A stretch of DNA of 64,000 nucleotides from Actinopolymorpha singaporensis (GCF_900104745.1 NZ_LT629732.1:2343981-2407980), one strand, 5' to 3'; shown: positions 36,318-45,915, numbered from the stretch's first letter. Notes: generated by a model from the sequence alone, not told the origin. A program made the numbers and translations.

Positions 36318-39300
36318 CTACTGCCAGGTCACGTTGTCGAGCTGGAACTCGCCGGGCCACGCCCCGTAGTCCGTGTCGGCCGTGCGGGTCCCGATCTCGA
36401 TCCGGCTCACCGCCGACGCACCTGCCCAGCCCTTCAGCTCGAACGAGAGCGACGTCCACGCGTCCGCCGACGTGTTGAACGTCTTGGTCAGCGTGGCGCC
36501 GTTGGCGCCGGTCAGCTTCACGGTCACCTGGTACCCGGTCGCCTGGTCGACGCCGGGCACGCTGCCCCAGGAGTTGAACTTCAGCGAGAAGGTCGAGGCT
36601 CGTGACATGTCGATCGGCTGGTCGGGGGCGAGGTAGACGCTGCGTACCGCTGTCGGCGCCACGGACGCGGTGTTCGCCTGCAGGCAGCCACCGGAGAAGC
36701 ATCTGCCCGGGCTGTTCGCGATGGAGGTCACCTGTTCCACCCCGGTCACGTTCTGACCCGCCTGCCAGCCCTGCACACTGTCGTCGAAGGTGTAGCGAGG
36801 ATCGATGTTTTTCCACGGGCTGTTCGCTTCACCTGGCACCTGATTGCGGGTGTACTGCAGCGCCTCGTACAGATGGCCCTGATAGCTGGCCTTGTCGCCG
36901 GCGTGGAAAATCCGCGAGGGCGTCCAGATTGGCGTGCCGTCGTCGGTCATCGCGATTTCCTGCCACGGACCGTTCGGGTCGCCCGGGGTCTGGTTGCGGG
37001 AATGCCATGCGGCGAGGTACGTCTTGCCCTGGTAGCTGACCTTGTCGCCGGCCTCGAATATCCGTGAGGCCGTCCACTTCGGGGTGCCGTCGTCGGTCGT
37101 CGCGGTCTCCTGCCACGGGCCGTTCGGGTCGCCCGGGGTCTGGTCGTAGGAGCGCCATGCGGCGAGGTAGGTCTTGCCCTGATAGCTGACCCGGTCGCCG
37201 GTGTTGTAGACGGTGGTCAGTTTCCAGGCCGGTGGGTGCTCGTAGTCGTAGCCGGTGGGCAGCGCGTACAGCACCGCCTCGCCCGCATCGAGGTGGCGGT
37301 CCAGCGGCGTGCCATCGGTCAGCGCGATCGGCGTGCGGAGGGTTCCGTCGGTGCGGCTGAGCTCCTGTACCGAACCGATGCCGTGGTCGAAGGTGAGGGA
37401 GATGTCCTGACCCCTGGTGAAGTCGTTGTTGACGACCATCAGGTAGTTGCGGCCGGTGTCCCGATCACGCAGGTAGGAGAGTGTCAGGTTCTGGTTGGAG
37501 CCGGCATGGGTGAAGAAGTCCTTCGGCACCGTCGGCTGACCGTAGGTGTTGCCGTTCTGCCAGACCTGCCTCGCGTCCAGCTTCACCAGGGTCGAGCCGA
37601 TCGCGTGGATCTCGCTGTCGAGCTGCTTGACCGGCTCGTACAGGTCGGTCTTTTGCCCGTCGGCGGTCACGATGGCGTCGGTGAACGTCTGGCTACGGTT
37701 GGTCGGGGTGAACCAGGTGAAGTAGGACAGCTGCTTGTATCCGTAGGCCAGGGCCAGGTTGGCCTCGTAGCGGATCTCGGTGGCGTTGGGTCGGCGGAAG
37801 CCGCCCGGTAGCCCTATCGACTGCAGGTAGGTCGCCGTCTTGGTGTTGTTGGCAAGTCCGACCTTGCGTACCGTGTTGAGGTTGGTCAGGAAGCCGGTGT
37901 AGTCCATGCTGTCCGCCGCCAGTCCTAACGGATACCGGTCGAACATCAGGTAGCCACGGCCATCGATGCCGGTCAGGTAGTTCTGCATGACCTGCGCGTA
38001 CGCCGCCTCTGACGGGTAAACGCTGCTGGGCAGGAAGTTCAGGTGCGCGTCGTAGCCGGGTGCGACGTCGGCGATGGCGTTGACGACATGCTGGTACGGG
38101 GTGGGGTCGTACGGCTCGTCCACGAGGTAGAACCCACCCACGCCCGGCACGTCGGTGTACTCCCGCACGAGCTTCTTGATCTGGTCGTCGGACATCGACG
38201 GGAAGCTCGTGAAGCGACTGTCGTAGACCGTCGCCTGCAGGCCGTGCTGGTACGCGAGTTGGGCCATCTTCAGGTTGATGTCCTTGGTCGCCAATGTGTC
38301 GTTGCCCACTACGTCATCGATGCCGGCGTCGCCGAGATAGCGGTACTGGGTGTCGTTGACGTAGTTGGCACCCGTGGGTGGCCAGAACACCGAGATGAGG
38401 ATGTTGTCCTCACCCATCCGCGCTACGTGGTCCTGCACCTTGACCGAGATCGACGTCGAGACGTCGAGCTGCGGTGCGGTCAACGTGATCGTCGCCTCGC
38501 CCGGCGCCACCGCCGTCACCTTGCCGGTGTCGTCCACCGTCGCCACCGCCGGGTCGGAGGAGGACCAGGCCACCTGCGGCGTACCACCGGGTGCGGCGGC
38601 CCGGTACGGCAACTGGTCACTGCCGCCGGTCTCCAAGAGCAGCGCGGGCTTGTCGATGGACAGATGTACGCCACTGATCGTGCCGAAGACCGCGAGCTCG
38701 GACAGCTGTACCAGGTATCCGTCGCCGGTGGCGACGCCGTTGCGCCGGGTGACGTACAGGCGCAGGTACCGCCCTTTCACCCCCGCCAGGTCAACCACCG
38801 CTGGATCGGTGCGGTCGTCGGCGTTGCCGCTGCTGGAGAAGACGGTGGTGTAGGTGTCGCCGTCGTCGGACACCTCGACGCGGAAGTCGGCCGGGAAGCT
38901 CTTGCTCCGTGGGAAGACGACGACCCGGTCCAGATCGTAGGTATCGCCGAAGTCGTAGCGCACCCACGCCGTGGCCGTCGGGTCCTGCACCTTCTCGTAC
39001 GGATTGGTGCTCCACCCGTCGGCGGTGCCCGCCACCTGGTTGTTCAGGAAGGCCATGGCCCAGGTCTCGCTGGGCATCTCGTAACTGGAGGAAGACGTCA
39101 CCGTGGCACCGACCGCAATGTTGCTGGTGCCGTCCGGAGCGTAGCCGGCCACGTCGTTGGGATCCGAGGGAACCGACGTGGCACCTGCGGGGCTGACCGT
39201 GACAGCCGAGCCCGCTGTTGCCGCGGCGAAGGTTCGTGTCGGTGCCAGGGCCACCGACCAGACCGATGTTGCCGCGACGGCGAGAGCTACCGCCATCGCG

Positions 39301-39320
39301 CGGCGCAGTAGTCCTTGCAT
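36318..39320 (-). CDS. Multimodular secreted glycosidase-like protein with three CBM5/12 modules
   Basis: A 1000-residue exported protein. A signal peptide covers about residues 1-33. A discoidin (F5/8 type C, CBM32-like) domain follows at about 60-215, and a bacterial Ig-like (BIG2) domain at about 217-295. The central region of about 380 residues looks like a TIM-barrel glycosidase (GFYLVDEPYDPTPYQ with a candidate acid Glu, then YLMFDRYPLG and ALAYGYKQLSYFTW). Three CBM5/12-type chitin- or cellulose-binding modules then occupy about 690-850. A galactose-binding-like domain ends the protein (about 860-1000). The substrate is not evident from sequence; the modules suggest chitin or another insoluble polymer. 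ATG 39320 has GAGGGG upstream. A strong hairpin follows the stop. Confidence 0.85.
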   Translation of the reverse strand: MQGLLRRAMAVALAVAATSVWSVALAPTRTFAAATAGSAVTVSPAGATSVPSDPNDVAGYAPDGTSNIAVGATVTSSSSYEMPSETWAMAFLNNQVAGTADGWSTNPYEKVQDPTATAWVRYDFGDTYDLDRVVVFPRSKSFPADFRVEVSDDGDTYTTVFSSSGNADDRTDPAVVDLAGVKGRYLRLYVTRRNGVATGDGYLVQLSELAVFGTISGVHLSIDKPALLLETGGSDQLPYRAAAPGGTPQVAWSSSDPAVATVDDTGKVTAVAPGEATITLTAPQLDVSTSISVKVQDHVARMGEDNILISVFWPPTGANYVNDTQYRYLGDAGIDDVVGNDTLATKDINLKMAQLAYQHGLQATVYDSRFTSFPSMSDDQIKKLVREYTDVPGVGGFYLVDEPYDPTPYQHVVNAIADVAPGYDAHLNFLPSSVYPSEAAYAQVMQNYLTGIDGRGYLMFDRYPLGLAADSMDYTGFLTNLNTVRKVGLANNTKTATYLQSIGLPGGFRRPNATEIRYEANLALAYGYKQLSYFTWFTPTNRSQTFTDAIVTADGQKTDLYEPVKQLDSEIHAIGSTLVKLDARQVWQNGNTYGQPTVPKDFFTHAGSNQNLTLSYLRDRDTGRNYLMVVNNDFTRGQDISLTFDHGIGSVQELSRTDGTLRTPIALTDGTPLDRHLDAGEAVLYALPTGYDYEHPPAWKLTTVYNTGDRVSYQGKTYLAAWRSYDQTPGDPNGPWQETATTDDGTPKWTASRIFEAGDKVSYQGKTYLAAWHSRNQTPGDPNGPWQEIAMTDDGTPIWTPSRIFHAGDKASYQGHLYEALQYTRNQVPGEANSPWKNIDPRYTFDDSVQGWQAGQNVTGVEQVTSIANSPGRCFSGGCLQANTASVAPTAVRSVYLAPDQPIDMSRASTFSLKFNSWGSVPGVDQATGYQVTVKLTGANGATLTKTFNTSADAWTSLSFELKGWAGASAVSRIEIGTRTADTDYGAWPGEFQLDNVTWQ
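36806..37236 (-). repeat. Three tandem CBM5/12 modules (147-bp units)
   Basis: Three adjacent units of 49 codons encode the pattern W-x5-Y/F-x2-GD-x-x-SYQG-x-x-Y-x-A, then PG-x3-PW. The first two units are nearly identical at both protein and DNA level, which indicates recent duplication; the third has diverged. Confidence 0.85.
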
Positions 39321-39921
39321 CAGTACCCCTCAGAACACTAAGCGCAGGCGTGTCATCACGACGGCGGTGAACAGGGCCGGAAAACACATGGCATGGTCGG
39401 GTGTTCCCTTCACCTGGAGCGGATCACGGTGGCGTGTGCAATGAGACGGCGATGGACAGCGCCCTACGGTGTGCTTGAGACGGGATCGGGAACCGGACTG
39501 CGAATCTCGTGCCGGTCCGTCGCTCCAGCAGGGCCCCGGCGAACTTGGACCGTTCTACGAAGCGCTGCCATACAAATTCAGCGCCCGTCATCACGATCAT
39601 CAAGGCCTGTGACACGTTCAGGCCACATCCGCCCCTGTCCGGCGGACAGGCGTGGGCCTGCCCCGCACCACCAAAGCCAGCCAGCCTCGTCTCCGCGATC
39701 GCGACCTTGCTCAAGACCAGGTCCGACAGGCCGCCCGCTCGGCCCGTGTCATCCCGGCACCAACCCGGCACACGCGACCGGCTGATGGACGACGCACCCG
39801 ATCCACGGATCGAGGCCTAAGGCCGGCCTAAGGTTTCTTGAGAGTTCCCTTGAGTTCCACATGGTCTTCTCGACTTTGGGCGGCGGCAGTCGCCGGCCCA
39901 CGAGTGCGAAGGGGAGCAGGT
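39321..39921. other. Divergent intergenic region
   Basis: About 600 bases between two divergently transcribed genes for secreted proteins. It should carry both promoters. Open frames here look like chance frames without ribosome sites. No repeat or RNA gene is apparent. Confidence 0.4.
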
Positions 39922-40731
39922 ATGAGAAGCAGGGTGCGTTTGATGGCTGTGGTGGCCGCGGTCGCCACGGCGGTCAGCCTGACTGCGTCCGCGGCCGCGT
40001 CCGCGAGCCCGTCGTCCGACACGGCCAAGGCCAAGGCGGTTGCAGCTGCCGGGGCGAAGGGCAAGCCGGGGGACGGCAAGGTCGTCATCAGGCACAGGGG
40101 ACCGGACGACGCCGGCACCGTGAGGCTCTTGGCCGAGGCCGCCGCCGCCCGGCTGGACGTCGGCGTCGCCTCCGCGGAGCACGCGCTGAAGGAGCTGTTC
40201 GCGCTGGCCGATCGGTCGCACGGTGTCGACCCGCGCAGCGCCGAGTTCGCGGCGATCGCGAAGGAACTGGGCGTCAGTCCCGTGCGTTTCGAGAAGGCTC
40301 TGGCGGCGGCCAAGCAGGCCCTCGGCAAGCAGGTCGTGGAGGAGAAGGGCAAGGGCAAGCCGGGGGACGGCAAGGTCGTCATCAGGCACAGGGGACCGGA
40401 CGACGCCGGCACCGTGAGGCTCTTGGCCGAGGCCGCCGCCGCCCGGCTGGACGTCGGCGTCGCCTCCGCGGAGCACGCGCTGAAGGAGCTGTTCGCGCTG
40501 GCCGATCGGTCGCACGGTGTCGACCCGCGCAGCGCCGAGTTCGCGGCGATCGCGAAGGAACTGGGCGTCAGTCCCGTGCGTTTCGAGAAGGCTCTGGCGG
40601 CGGCCAAGCAGGCCCTCGGCAAGCAGGTCGTGGAGGAGAAGGGCAAGGGCAAGCCGGGGGACGGCAAGGTCGTTATCAGGCACAGGGGACCGGATGAGCT
40701 GGCCGCCGGCGGGCAGTCCTCGAAGCGCTGA
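39922..40731 (+). CDS. Secreted repeat protein of unknown function
   Basis: A 269-residue protein. A Sec signal peptide ([20 protein letters not shown], cleaved after about residue 30) is followed by an Ala/Lys-rich segment and two identical 98-residue repeats plus the start of a third. Each repeat contains a helical block with [19 protein letters not shown] and [20 protein letters not shown], joined by a Lys/Gly-rich stretch. ATG 39922 has a GGGGAG site; the longer frame from 39838 does not. I do not know the family. It lies immediately before a two-component system, separated by a terminator hairpin, and may be its target, which is inference. Confidence 0.75.
   Translation: MRSRVRLMAVVAAVATAVSLTASAAASASPSSDTAKAKAVAAAGAKGKPGDGKVVIRHRGPDDAGTVRLLAEAAAARLDVGVASAEHALKELFALADRSHGVDPRSAEFAAIAKELGVSPVRFEKALAAAKQALGKQVVEEKGKGKPGDGKVVIRHRGPDDAGTVRLLAEAAAARLDVGVASAEHALKELFALADRSHGVDPRSAEFAAIAKELGVSPVRFEKALAAAKQALGKQVVEEKGKGKPGDGKVVIRHRGPDELAAGGQSSKR
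40057..40694 (+). repeat. Exact 294-bp tandem direct repeat, 2.2 copies
   Basis: Copy 1 spans 40057-40350, copy 2 spans 40351-40644, and a partial third copy covers 40645-40694. I saw no difference between copies 1 and 2, even at silent positions; the partial copy has one change (C to T). The unit is 98 codons, so the reading frame is kept. This marks a very recent duplication or ongoing recombination. Confidence 0.9.
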
Positions 40732-40740
40732 ACCGACAGC

Positions 40741-40777
40741 GGGCGGCCGGCCCCGGGACTCTCCGGGCTGGCCGCCC
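40741..40777 (+). terminator. Hairpin between the repeat protein and the two-component genes
   Basis: GGGCGGCC (40741-40748) pairs with GGCCGCCC (40770-40777), with further pairing of CCCGG and CCGGG inside. It starts nine bases after the stop of the repeat protein gene. The GC-rich stem without a U tract is typical of actinomycete terminators. Confidence 0.65.
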
Positions 40778-40816
40778 ATGTTCGCCATTGACCTCCTGGA
40801 CGGGACGATTGCAGCC

Positions 40817-41491
40817 ATGCGTGTGCTGGTGGTGGACGACGACGACGCGGTGCGCCTCGCGCTTTCCAGGGCCCTGACCCGGGACGGCCACGAGGTGGCC
40901 GAGGCAGCGGACGGTACCGAGGCGTTGGAGGCACTCGGCGGTGGCCAGCCCGACGTCGTCATCCTCGACGTGCTGATGCCGGAGCCGAACGGCCTGGAGG
41001 TGTGCCGCCGGGTCCGGGCCCGGGGCGACCGCGTGCCAATTCTCATGCTGACTGCCCGGGACCTTGTCGAGGACCGGGTGGCCGGTCTGGATGCGGGCGC
41101 CGACGACTACCTGGTCAAGCCGTTCGCCCTCGACGAGCTCAGGGCCCGCGTACGCGCGTTGCTGCGGCGCGGCGCCGCCGCCCAGGAGGAGGTCATCCGC
41201 TTCGCCGACCTGGAACTGGACATGGCGGCCTGCCAGGCCCGCCGCGGCGGGCGGACGCTGGAGCTCACCCGCACCGAGTACGCGCTGCTGGAGCTGTTCC
41301 TGCGCAACCCGCGGCGGGTGCTGAGCCGGTCGCTGATCTTCGAGTCGGTGTGGGGCTACGACTTCGGGCCGTCCTCCAACGCGCTGTGGGTCTATATCAG
41401 TTATCTGCGCGGCAAGCTGGAGGCCGGCGGCGAGCCCCGGCTGCTCCAGACCGTGCGCGGGCTCGGCTATGTGCTGCGGGAGGAGCCGTGA
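40817..41491 (+). CDS. OmpR-family response regulator (MprA-like)
   Basis: A 224-residue regulator. The receiver domain has the acidic pocket VVDDDD, the phosphoacceptor Asp 51 in [10 protein letters not shown], the Thr of LMLTARD and the Lys of YLVKPF. The C-terminal part is a winged-helix DNA-binding domain ([17 protein letters not shown], then [16 protein letters not shown] and [10 protein letters not shown]). ATG 40817 gives the standard receiver start; an in-frame ATG at 40778 sits directly against a hairpin and is less likely. It overlaps the kinase gene by GTGA, so the two are translated together. The signal and regulon are unknown. Confidence 0.92.
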   Translation: MRVLVVDDDDAVRLALSRALTRDGHEVAEAADGTEALEALGGGQPDVVILDVLMPEPNGLEVCRRVRARGDRVPILMLTARDLVEDRVAGLDAGADDYLVKPFALDELRARVRALLRRGAAAQEEVIRFADLELDMAACQARRGGRTLELTRTEYALLELFLRNPRRVLSRSLIFESVWGYDFGPSSNALWVYISYLRGKLEAGGEPRLLQTVRGLGYVLREEP

Positions 41492-42849
41492 CCCTGGGAA
41501 ACCGGGTGGCACTGGCGGGCGGCACGGTGGTCTTCGCGGCGCTGCTGCTGGCCTCGCTGATCATCTACCCTTCGCTCAGCGCCGACCTGCACCATCAGCA
41601 CGACGAGATCCTCGTCGCCGCCGCCGACCAGGACGCCTCCAAGCTGCTCGAGGACTTCAAGTTCAAGGTGCAGCAGATGAAGCAGGAGCGGGAGGGATCC
41701 CGGCTGACGGTGCCGACCTCGCCGGTCACCGTCGGCTCCACGCAGCTGCAGTTCATGGTCCCGCCGGTCGAGGCCGGTCCTGGCGGCGCCTTCATAGCGG
41801 TCACCGAGCGGGACGTGCTGGTCTCCCAGGGCAAGGCCCCGGCGTACTTCCAGGACGCGGAGTACCAGGGGGTGCACTATCGCGTGTACACCGCGCCGCT
41901 GGCCGGCTGGAAGGGCGCGGTGGTCCGGGCGGCGATACCGCAGTCAGTGGTCGAGTCCACCCTCCGTCCGCTCGCCGCCCTGCTTGCCGCGATCACGGCC
42001 ATCGGCACCCTGTTGGCGGCCCTCGGCGCGCGACTCGTGGCCGGCCGGGTACTCCGCCCGGTGCGGAGGCTCACCGAGACGGTCGAGCACGTGACGGCCA
42101 CCCGGGACCTCACCGCCCGGATCGACGTCCGGGGACGCGACGAGATCGCCCGGCTGGCGCGCTCCTTCACCGCGATGATGGCCGCGGTGGAGGAGTCTGT
42201 ATGGGCGCAGCGGCGGCTGGTCGCCGACGCCTCGCACGAACTGCGTACCCCGCTGACCAGTATCATCACCAATCTGGACCTGCTCGGCGACGGCCCCGGC
42301 GTGGCCGACCCGCAAGCCCCCGCGCTGGTCGAGCAGGCCCGCTCCCAGGCCGAGGAGCTCCGGTCCCTCGTCAACGACCTGGTGGAACTGGCCCGGTACG
42401 GGCAGCAGCACACCCACGCCGAGGACACCCGCCTCGACCTCCTCGCAGAACGGGTGGTGGCCCGGGCCGCCCGGCGAAGCCCGCATGTGTCGCTGCATAC
42501 CGACCTGTCCGAATGCCTGGTACACGCCGACCCCGACGCACTGGAACGCGCCGTGGGCAACCTCGTCGACAACGCGGTCAAATGGAGCCCGGACGGCGGC
42601 CAGGTCCTGGTCGGGGTATTCCCCGACGGTACGGTCACCGTCACCGACCAGGGCCCGGGCATCCCGGCGGACGACCTGCCCTTCGTCTACGACCGCTTCT
42701 ACCGCTCACCGACCGCCCGCTCTCTCCCCGGATCCGGCCTCGGACTCGCCATCGTCAAACAGGTCGTCGAGACCCACGGCGGCACCGTCGCAGCCGAACC
42801 CCTGGACCGCGGTCTCCGCATGCGGCTTTGCCTCCCCTCCTCGACCTGA
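41488..42849 (+). CDS. Sensor histidine kinase (MprB-like)
   Basis: A 453-residue membrane kinase. An N-terminal membrane helix ([14 protein letters not shown]) and a second ([20 protein letters not shown]) enclose an extracellular sensor of about 130 residues. A HAMP domain follows ([17 protein letters not shown]). The H box [12 protein letters not shown] carries the phosphorylated His 250, and the ATPase domain shows the N box [10 protein letters not shown], the G1 box DQGPGIP and [12 protein letters not shown]. The GTG at 41488 overlaps the response regulator stop. It should phosphorylate the adjacent regulator. Confidence 0.92.
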   Translation: MTLGNRVALAGGTVVFAALLLASLIIYPSLSADLHHQHDEILVAAADQDASKLLEDFKFKVQQMKQEREGSRLTVPTSPVTVGSTQLQFMVPPVEAGPGGAFIAVTERDVLVSQGKAPAYFQDAEYQGVHYRVYTAPLAGWKGAVVRAAIPQSVVESTLRPLAALLAAITAIGTLLAALGARLVAGRVLRPVRRLTETVEHVTATRDLTARIDVRGRDEIARLARSFTAMMAAVEESVWAQRRLVADASHELRTPLTSIITNLDLLGDGPGVADPQAPALVEQARSQAEELRSLVNDLVELARYGQQHTHAEDTRLDLLAERVVARAARRSPHVSLHTDLSECLVHADPDALERAVGNLVDNAVKWSPDGGQVLVGVFPDGTVTVTDQGPGIPADDLPFVYDRFYRSPTARSLPGSGLGLAIVKQVVETHGGTVAAEPLDRGLRMRLCLPSST

Positions 42850-43523
42850 CACCCGCGCGGGGGTCCGCGGCCGCACCGAACCGGGCACGCTGGAGCCGCC
42901 ACTGGTCCAGGATCCGGCCCAACAGACGCGGCAAGATGCGCACAGGGCCGGAAGACTGCCGGCCACCTGGCGCCAGCGCCCGACTGGACCCGACTGCCTG
43001 ACGCACCGTGCGCCAACCTGTAACTGTGCAGGTCAAGTGCCCGGTTGGGGGCTTTCCTGTAAAAGCATCAATGGCTTTGCGCCACCGTGATGATCGTGTC
43101 GGGATCGCAGTTTCGGGCCGTTATGGCTGACTGCGTGTGTGGTCAGGTGATCAGTTGTCTCGCCGAATAAGTGGGCGAGGTGGCAGACGTCAGCGAAGTC
43201 GCCTCCCTCCGCCCGATCGAATCCGGCCTCACCGAGAATGGTCTTGGCGGCAACCTCGTCAGGGTCGCTCTCGTAGTGCAGGCGCGAGTCCGGCCAGGCG
43301 TCCGCTGCCGACCCGGCGACGTGGCTGCCCAGGTCAGACGACCCGTGGCGGTCCAAGCCTGTGATGGCTCTGAACCGGCGCAGAAGTCTCGCACAATCTC
43401 CGTCAGTCCACGCGACACGCAGCTCGTCCTCGGCCGACATACCCAGGAAGTCACAAATCTCGGCAATCACGTGGCGTCGAGGAGCGTCACGAGATCAAGG
43501 CGTTGGCTCTGGGGAGGCGCTGG
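42850..43523. other. Region with a possible gene remnant
   Basis: About 670 bases. A minus-strand frame at 43033-43470 begins RRHVIAEICDFLGM when read from just upstream of its GTG; this resembles a segment near the C terminus of some sulfotransferases, but the rest does not convince me. It may be the 3' remnant of such a gene. Nothing else is supported. Confidence 0.35.
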
Positions 43524-44177
43524 TCAGGGACCCGAGATGTATCCCGATGAGGCGCGTCGGCTGAACCATCCCAGCAGGGTGCCCTCGAATGTCACGACCG
43601 CGCCGATACCGCCTACGGCCACGGCAGGCCCCCAGAACCAGTTGTCCGACCACATCCCGCCGAAGCCGAAGGGTAGGTAAGACTGGATCCGGTTGTCCCA
43701 TCCAGTCCATCCGAAGACGGGGACCGGCCCGTCGTAGAACGTCCACGCACCTTTCCCGTACGGCTGGTCGTAGACGAAGATCGTGTGCAGAATGCCGCGC
43801 TCGTGTGCCTCCTTGAACAGCTGCGGTGAGTCCTTGGGAATCCCCAGGTCGGCGGCCAGCTTCGACAACGCAGGCTTGATTGACTCGTTCCTCACGCGCC
43901 AGTCATGGACGAACTGCTCCTCGGTGACCGCGCGACTGGATCGCAGCTCCGCGGCCTTGGCGAATGAGTGATGCATCGGTTCTCGCGCCGGGCCGGCCGG
44001 CAACCACCGCAGGAAGCTCTGTACGTCGTCGAACACGACGGCCTCATCCGGGTCGTCGTGCAGACCGGCTGCGACGACTCCATGTCCGTTCTTGCCCAAG
44101 CCGGGCAGTTGCGCCAGACGTTCAGGAGCGAGGTGTTCGCCGCGGTAGAGGAGGTGAGGTTCCTTCCTTGTGGCCAT
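43524..44177 (-). CDS. Hypothetical protein with hydrophobic C terminus
   Basis: A 217-residue protein of no recognised family. The first 130 residues are soluble and charged (YRGEHLAPERLAQLPGLG, then SKLAADLGIPKDSPQLFKEA). The last third is rich in Gly, Trp and Phe (YDGPVPVFGWTGWDNR, WFWGPAVAVGGIGAVVTFEG) and could insert in a membrane or bind a surface. ATG 44177 with an upstream GGGGAG is preferred to GTG 44234. It lies 160 bases from an insertion sequence and has no operon partner. Confidence 0.5.
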   Translation of the reverse strand: MATRKEPHLLYRGEHLAPERLAQLPGLGKNGHGVVAAGLHDDPDEAVVFDDVQSFLRWLPAGPAREPMHHSFAKAAELRSSRAVTEEQFVHDWRVRNESIKPALSKLAADLGIPKDSPQLFKEAHERGILHTIFVYDQPYGKGAWTFYDGPVPVFGWTGWDNRIQSYLPFGFGGMWSDNWFWGPAVAVGGIGAVVTFEGTLLGWFSRRASSGYISGP

Positions 44178-44339
44178 GGGCTCCCCAGGGATGAGTCGTG
44201 TCGTGGTCTTCGAGCGGCATCTCGGGTCTGTCACCCCGTTGCTGCGTCGATGTCAACGCTCCTGAACGTCGTACCGCAGCAATGCCCCGGTGACAAGCGA
44301 ACAGAACCCCCGCGTCCGGACAAGTCTCTTGGCGGGCAC

Positions 44340-44367
44340 TGAATCGCCCTGGGTCGCTTGGAGGCTC
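44340..44367 (+). repeat. IS3 element left terminal inverted repeat
   Basis: The 28-bp left end, TGAATCGCCCTGGGTC followed by 12 more bases ending GGAGGCTC, pairs with the right end with three mismatches at positions 17-19. Confidence 0.9.
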
Positions 44368-44393
44368 CTGACCTTGGATATGAGGATGGAGCC

Positions 44394-44738
44394 ATGCCGA
44401 AGGAGCAGGTGCCTGGGAAGCCGCAGACGCGGCGGTACAGCCCAGAGGAGAAGGCTGCGGCGGTGCGGATGGTGCGCACGTTGCGGACCGAGTTGGGGTC
44501 TGAGCACGGGACGGTGCAGCGGGTCGCGGAACAGTTGGGCTACGGGGTGGAGTCCCTGCGGACGTGGGTGCGTCAGGCCGACATCGACGACGGCGCGAAG
44601 CCTGGGATGACCTCGGCTGAAGCTGCGCGGATCGCTGAGCTGGAGCAGGAGAACCGGGAGCTGCGCCGGGCGAATGAGATCCTCAAGCGTGCGGCGTCTT
44701 TCTTCGGGGCGGAGCTCGACCGCCAGCACAAGAAGTAG
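44394..44738 (+). CDS. IS3-family transposase OrfA (helix-turn-helix subunit)
   Basis: A 114-residue protein. A helix-turn-helix (YSPEEKAAAVRMV to GVESLRTWVRQ) binds the inverted repeats, and a leucine-zipper-like coiled coil (ARIAELEQENRELRRANEIL) serves dimerisation. The end, KRAASFFGAELDR, is the standard IS3 OrfA C terminus. The ATG at 44394 lies after the inverted repeat; ATG 44358 is within it and is rejected. OrfB lies in the -1 frame, so an OrfAB fusion by programmed frameshifting near the final Lys codons is expected from the family, though the slippery site is not a perfect A-tract. Confidence 0.9.
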   Translation: MPKEQVPGKPQTRRYSPEEKAAAVRMVRTLRTELGSEHGTVQRVAEQLGYGVESLRTWVRQADIDDGAKPGMTSAEAARIAELEQENRELRRANEILKRAASFFGAELDRQHKK

Positions 44739-44764
44739 CTGCCTTCATCGACGCGAACCGTCAC

Positions 44765-45673
44765 GTGGTGTTTGAGGGTAGGGAGCTTGGAGTCGAGCCC
44801 ATCTGCGCGGTCCTGCGGTCCGCAGGAGTGCGGGTGGCGTCCAGCACCTACTACGCGATCAAGTCCCGCACACCGTCGGCGCGGGCACGCCGCGACGCAC
44901 AGCTGCGGGCGGTACTGCGCAAGCTGTGGGAGGACAACTACTCCGTCTACGGGGCACACAAGTTGTGGAAGGCGGCCCGACGGGCCGGGCACGACATCGG
45001 CCGGGACCAGACCGCCCGGCTGATGCGGGCCGAACACATCGCCGGCGCCCGCCGCAGTAAACGGGTGATCACCACCCGTCCCGGTGAGGGCATACCGCGG
45101 CATTCGGACCTGGTGCGGCGCGACTTCACCGCCACCGCGCCGAACCAGCTGTGGGTGACCGACCTGACCTACGTGCCGACCTTCGCCGGTGTCGCCTACG
45201 TGTGCTTCATCGTCGACGCGTTCTCGAGGGCGATCGTGGGCTGGCGGGTCGCCTCCCACATGCGCACCCAGATGGTGCTCGACGCGATCGAGATGGCCCG
45301 ATGGTCACGGGGCACCCGGCTGGGTGGGCTGCGCTGTCACTCCGATGCCGGGTCGCAGTTCACCAGCGTGCGCTACGGCGAACGGCTCGCCGAGATCGGT
45401 GCGGTGCCCTCGATCGGCACGGTCGGGGACTCCTACGACAACGCCCTGGCCGAGACGGTCAACGGCTACTACAAGACCGAACTCATCCGCGGCCCAGCAC
45501 ACACGGGCCCGTGGCGCACCGTCGACGACGTCGAATTGGCCACCCTGGGCTGGGTGCACTGGCACAACACCACCCGGCTCCACGGCTACCTCAACGACCT
45601 ACCGCCCACCGAGTTCGAAGCAGCGTTCTACGCTACCCAACAGGGCGACAAGCCCCTGGCCGGAATCACATAG
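44765..45673 (+). CDS. IS3-family transposase OrfB (DDE integrase)
   Basis: About 302 residues from GTG 44765, with the frame open upstream into the end of orfA (VAAFIDANRH). An HTH_21-type region (YSVYGAHKLWKAARR) precedes an rve integrase core with the DDE triad: Asp in WVTDLTYV, Asp in CHSDAGSQF and Glu in DSYDNALAETVNG. It cuts and joins the element ends, probably as an OrfAB fusion. There is no internal stop or shift. Confidence 0.92.
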   Translation: MVFEGRELGVEPICAVLRSAGVRVASSTYYAIKSRTPSARARRDAQLRAVLRKLWEDNYSVYGAHKLWKAARRAGHDIGRDQTARLMRAEHIAGARRSKRVITTRPGEGIPRHSDLVRRDFTATAPNQLWVTDLTYVPTFAGVAYVCFIVDAFSRAIVGWRVASHMRTQMVLDAIEMARWSRGTRLGGLRCHSDAGSQFTSVRYGERLAEIGAVPSIGTVGDSYDNALAETVNGYYKTELIRGPAHTGPWRTVDDVELATLGWVHWHNTTRLHGYLNDLPPTEFEAAFYATQQGDKPLAGIT

Positions 45674-45676
45674 CCA

Positions 45677-45704
45677 GAGCCTCCACAAGACCCAGGGCGA
45701 TTCA
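45677..45704 (-). repeat. IS3 element right terminal inverted repeat
   Basis: The right 28-bp end is the near-perfect reverse complement of the left end (25 of 28) and is followed at once by the CAC target duplication. Confidence 0.9.
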
Positions 45705-45867
45705 CACCTCCGGATGTCACATCTCGAGGCTGGTTTTGACAGTCATATGACCCCGGAGCATCTGCGGCCAGGCCTGAGGGCACTCGCAGGAGGTATTGAT
45801 CACGCTTGCTCGATCGAACCTGGCTGGCCCGAGATCAGCATTCGCTGCCAGTCGGACACACCCATCC

Positions 45868-45894
45868 GCAGAGATCGAAGTCGAACCAGGTCAG
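45868..45894. repeat. 27-bp dispersed repeat, copy A
   Basis: GCAGAGATCGAAGTC followed by 12 bases, matching 53654-53680 at 25 of 27 positions in the same orientation. Each copy lies next to debris or an element. On the minus strand both can encode LTW-DFDLC, so they may be ends of a decayed gene. Confidence 0.5.
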
Positions 45895-45915
45895 CGTTGG
45901 CCTCCGCCTCGGCTG

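Larger units (their letters stand above)
44340..45704 (+). mobile_element. Intact IS3-family insertion sequence, 1365 bp
   Basis: Inverted repeats of 28 bp (25 matches) bound the element, starting TGAATCGCCCTGGGTC at both ends. A 3-bp direct repeat CAC flanks it (44337-44339 and 45705-45707), as expected for IS3-family insertion. It carries orfA and orfB in the usual -1 relation, both apparently intact, so it may still move. It inserted between an unassigned gene and an ArsC-like gene without disrupting a recognisable reading frame. Confidence 0.93.

Noticed and set aside
38043-39311. A 422-codon plus-strand frame opposite the 1000-residue secreted protein
   Set aside because: The opposite strand has a clear signal peptide and domains; this frame has none.
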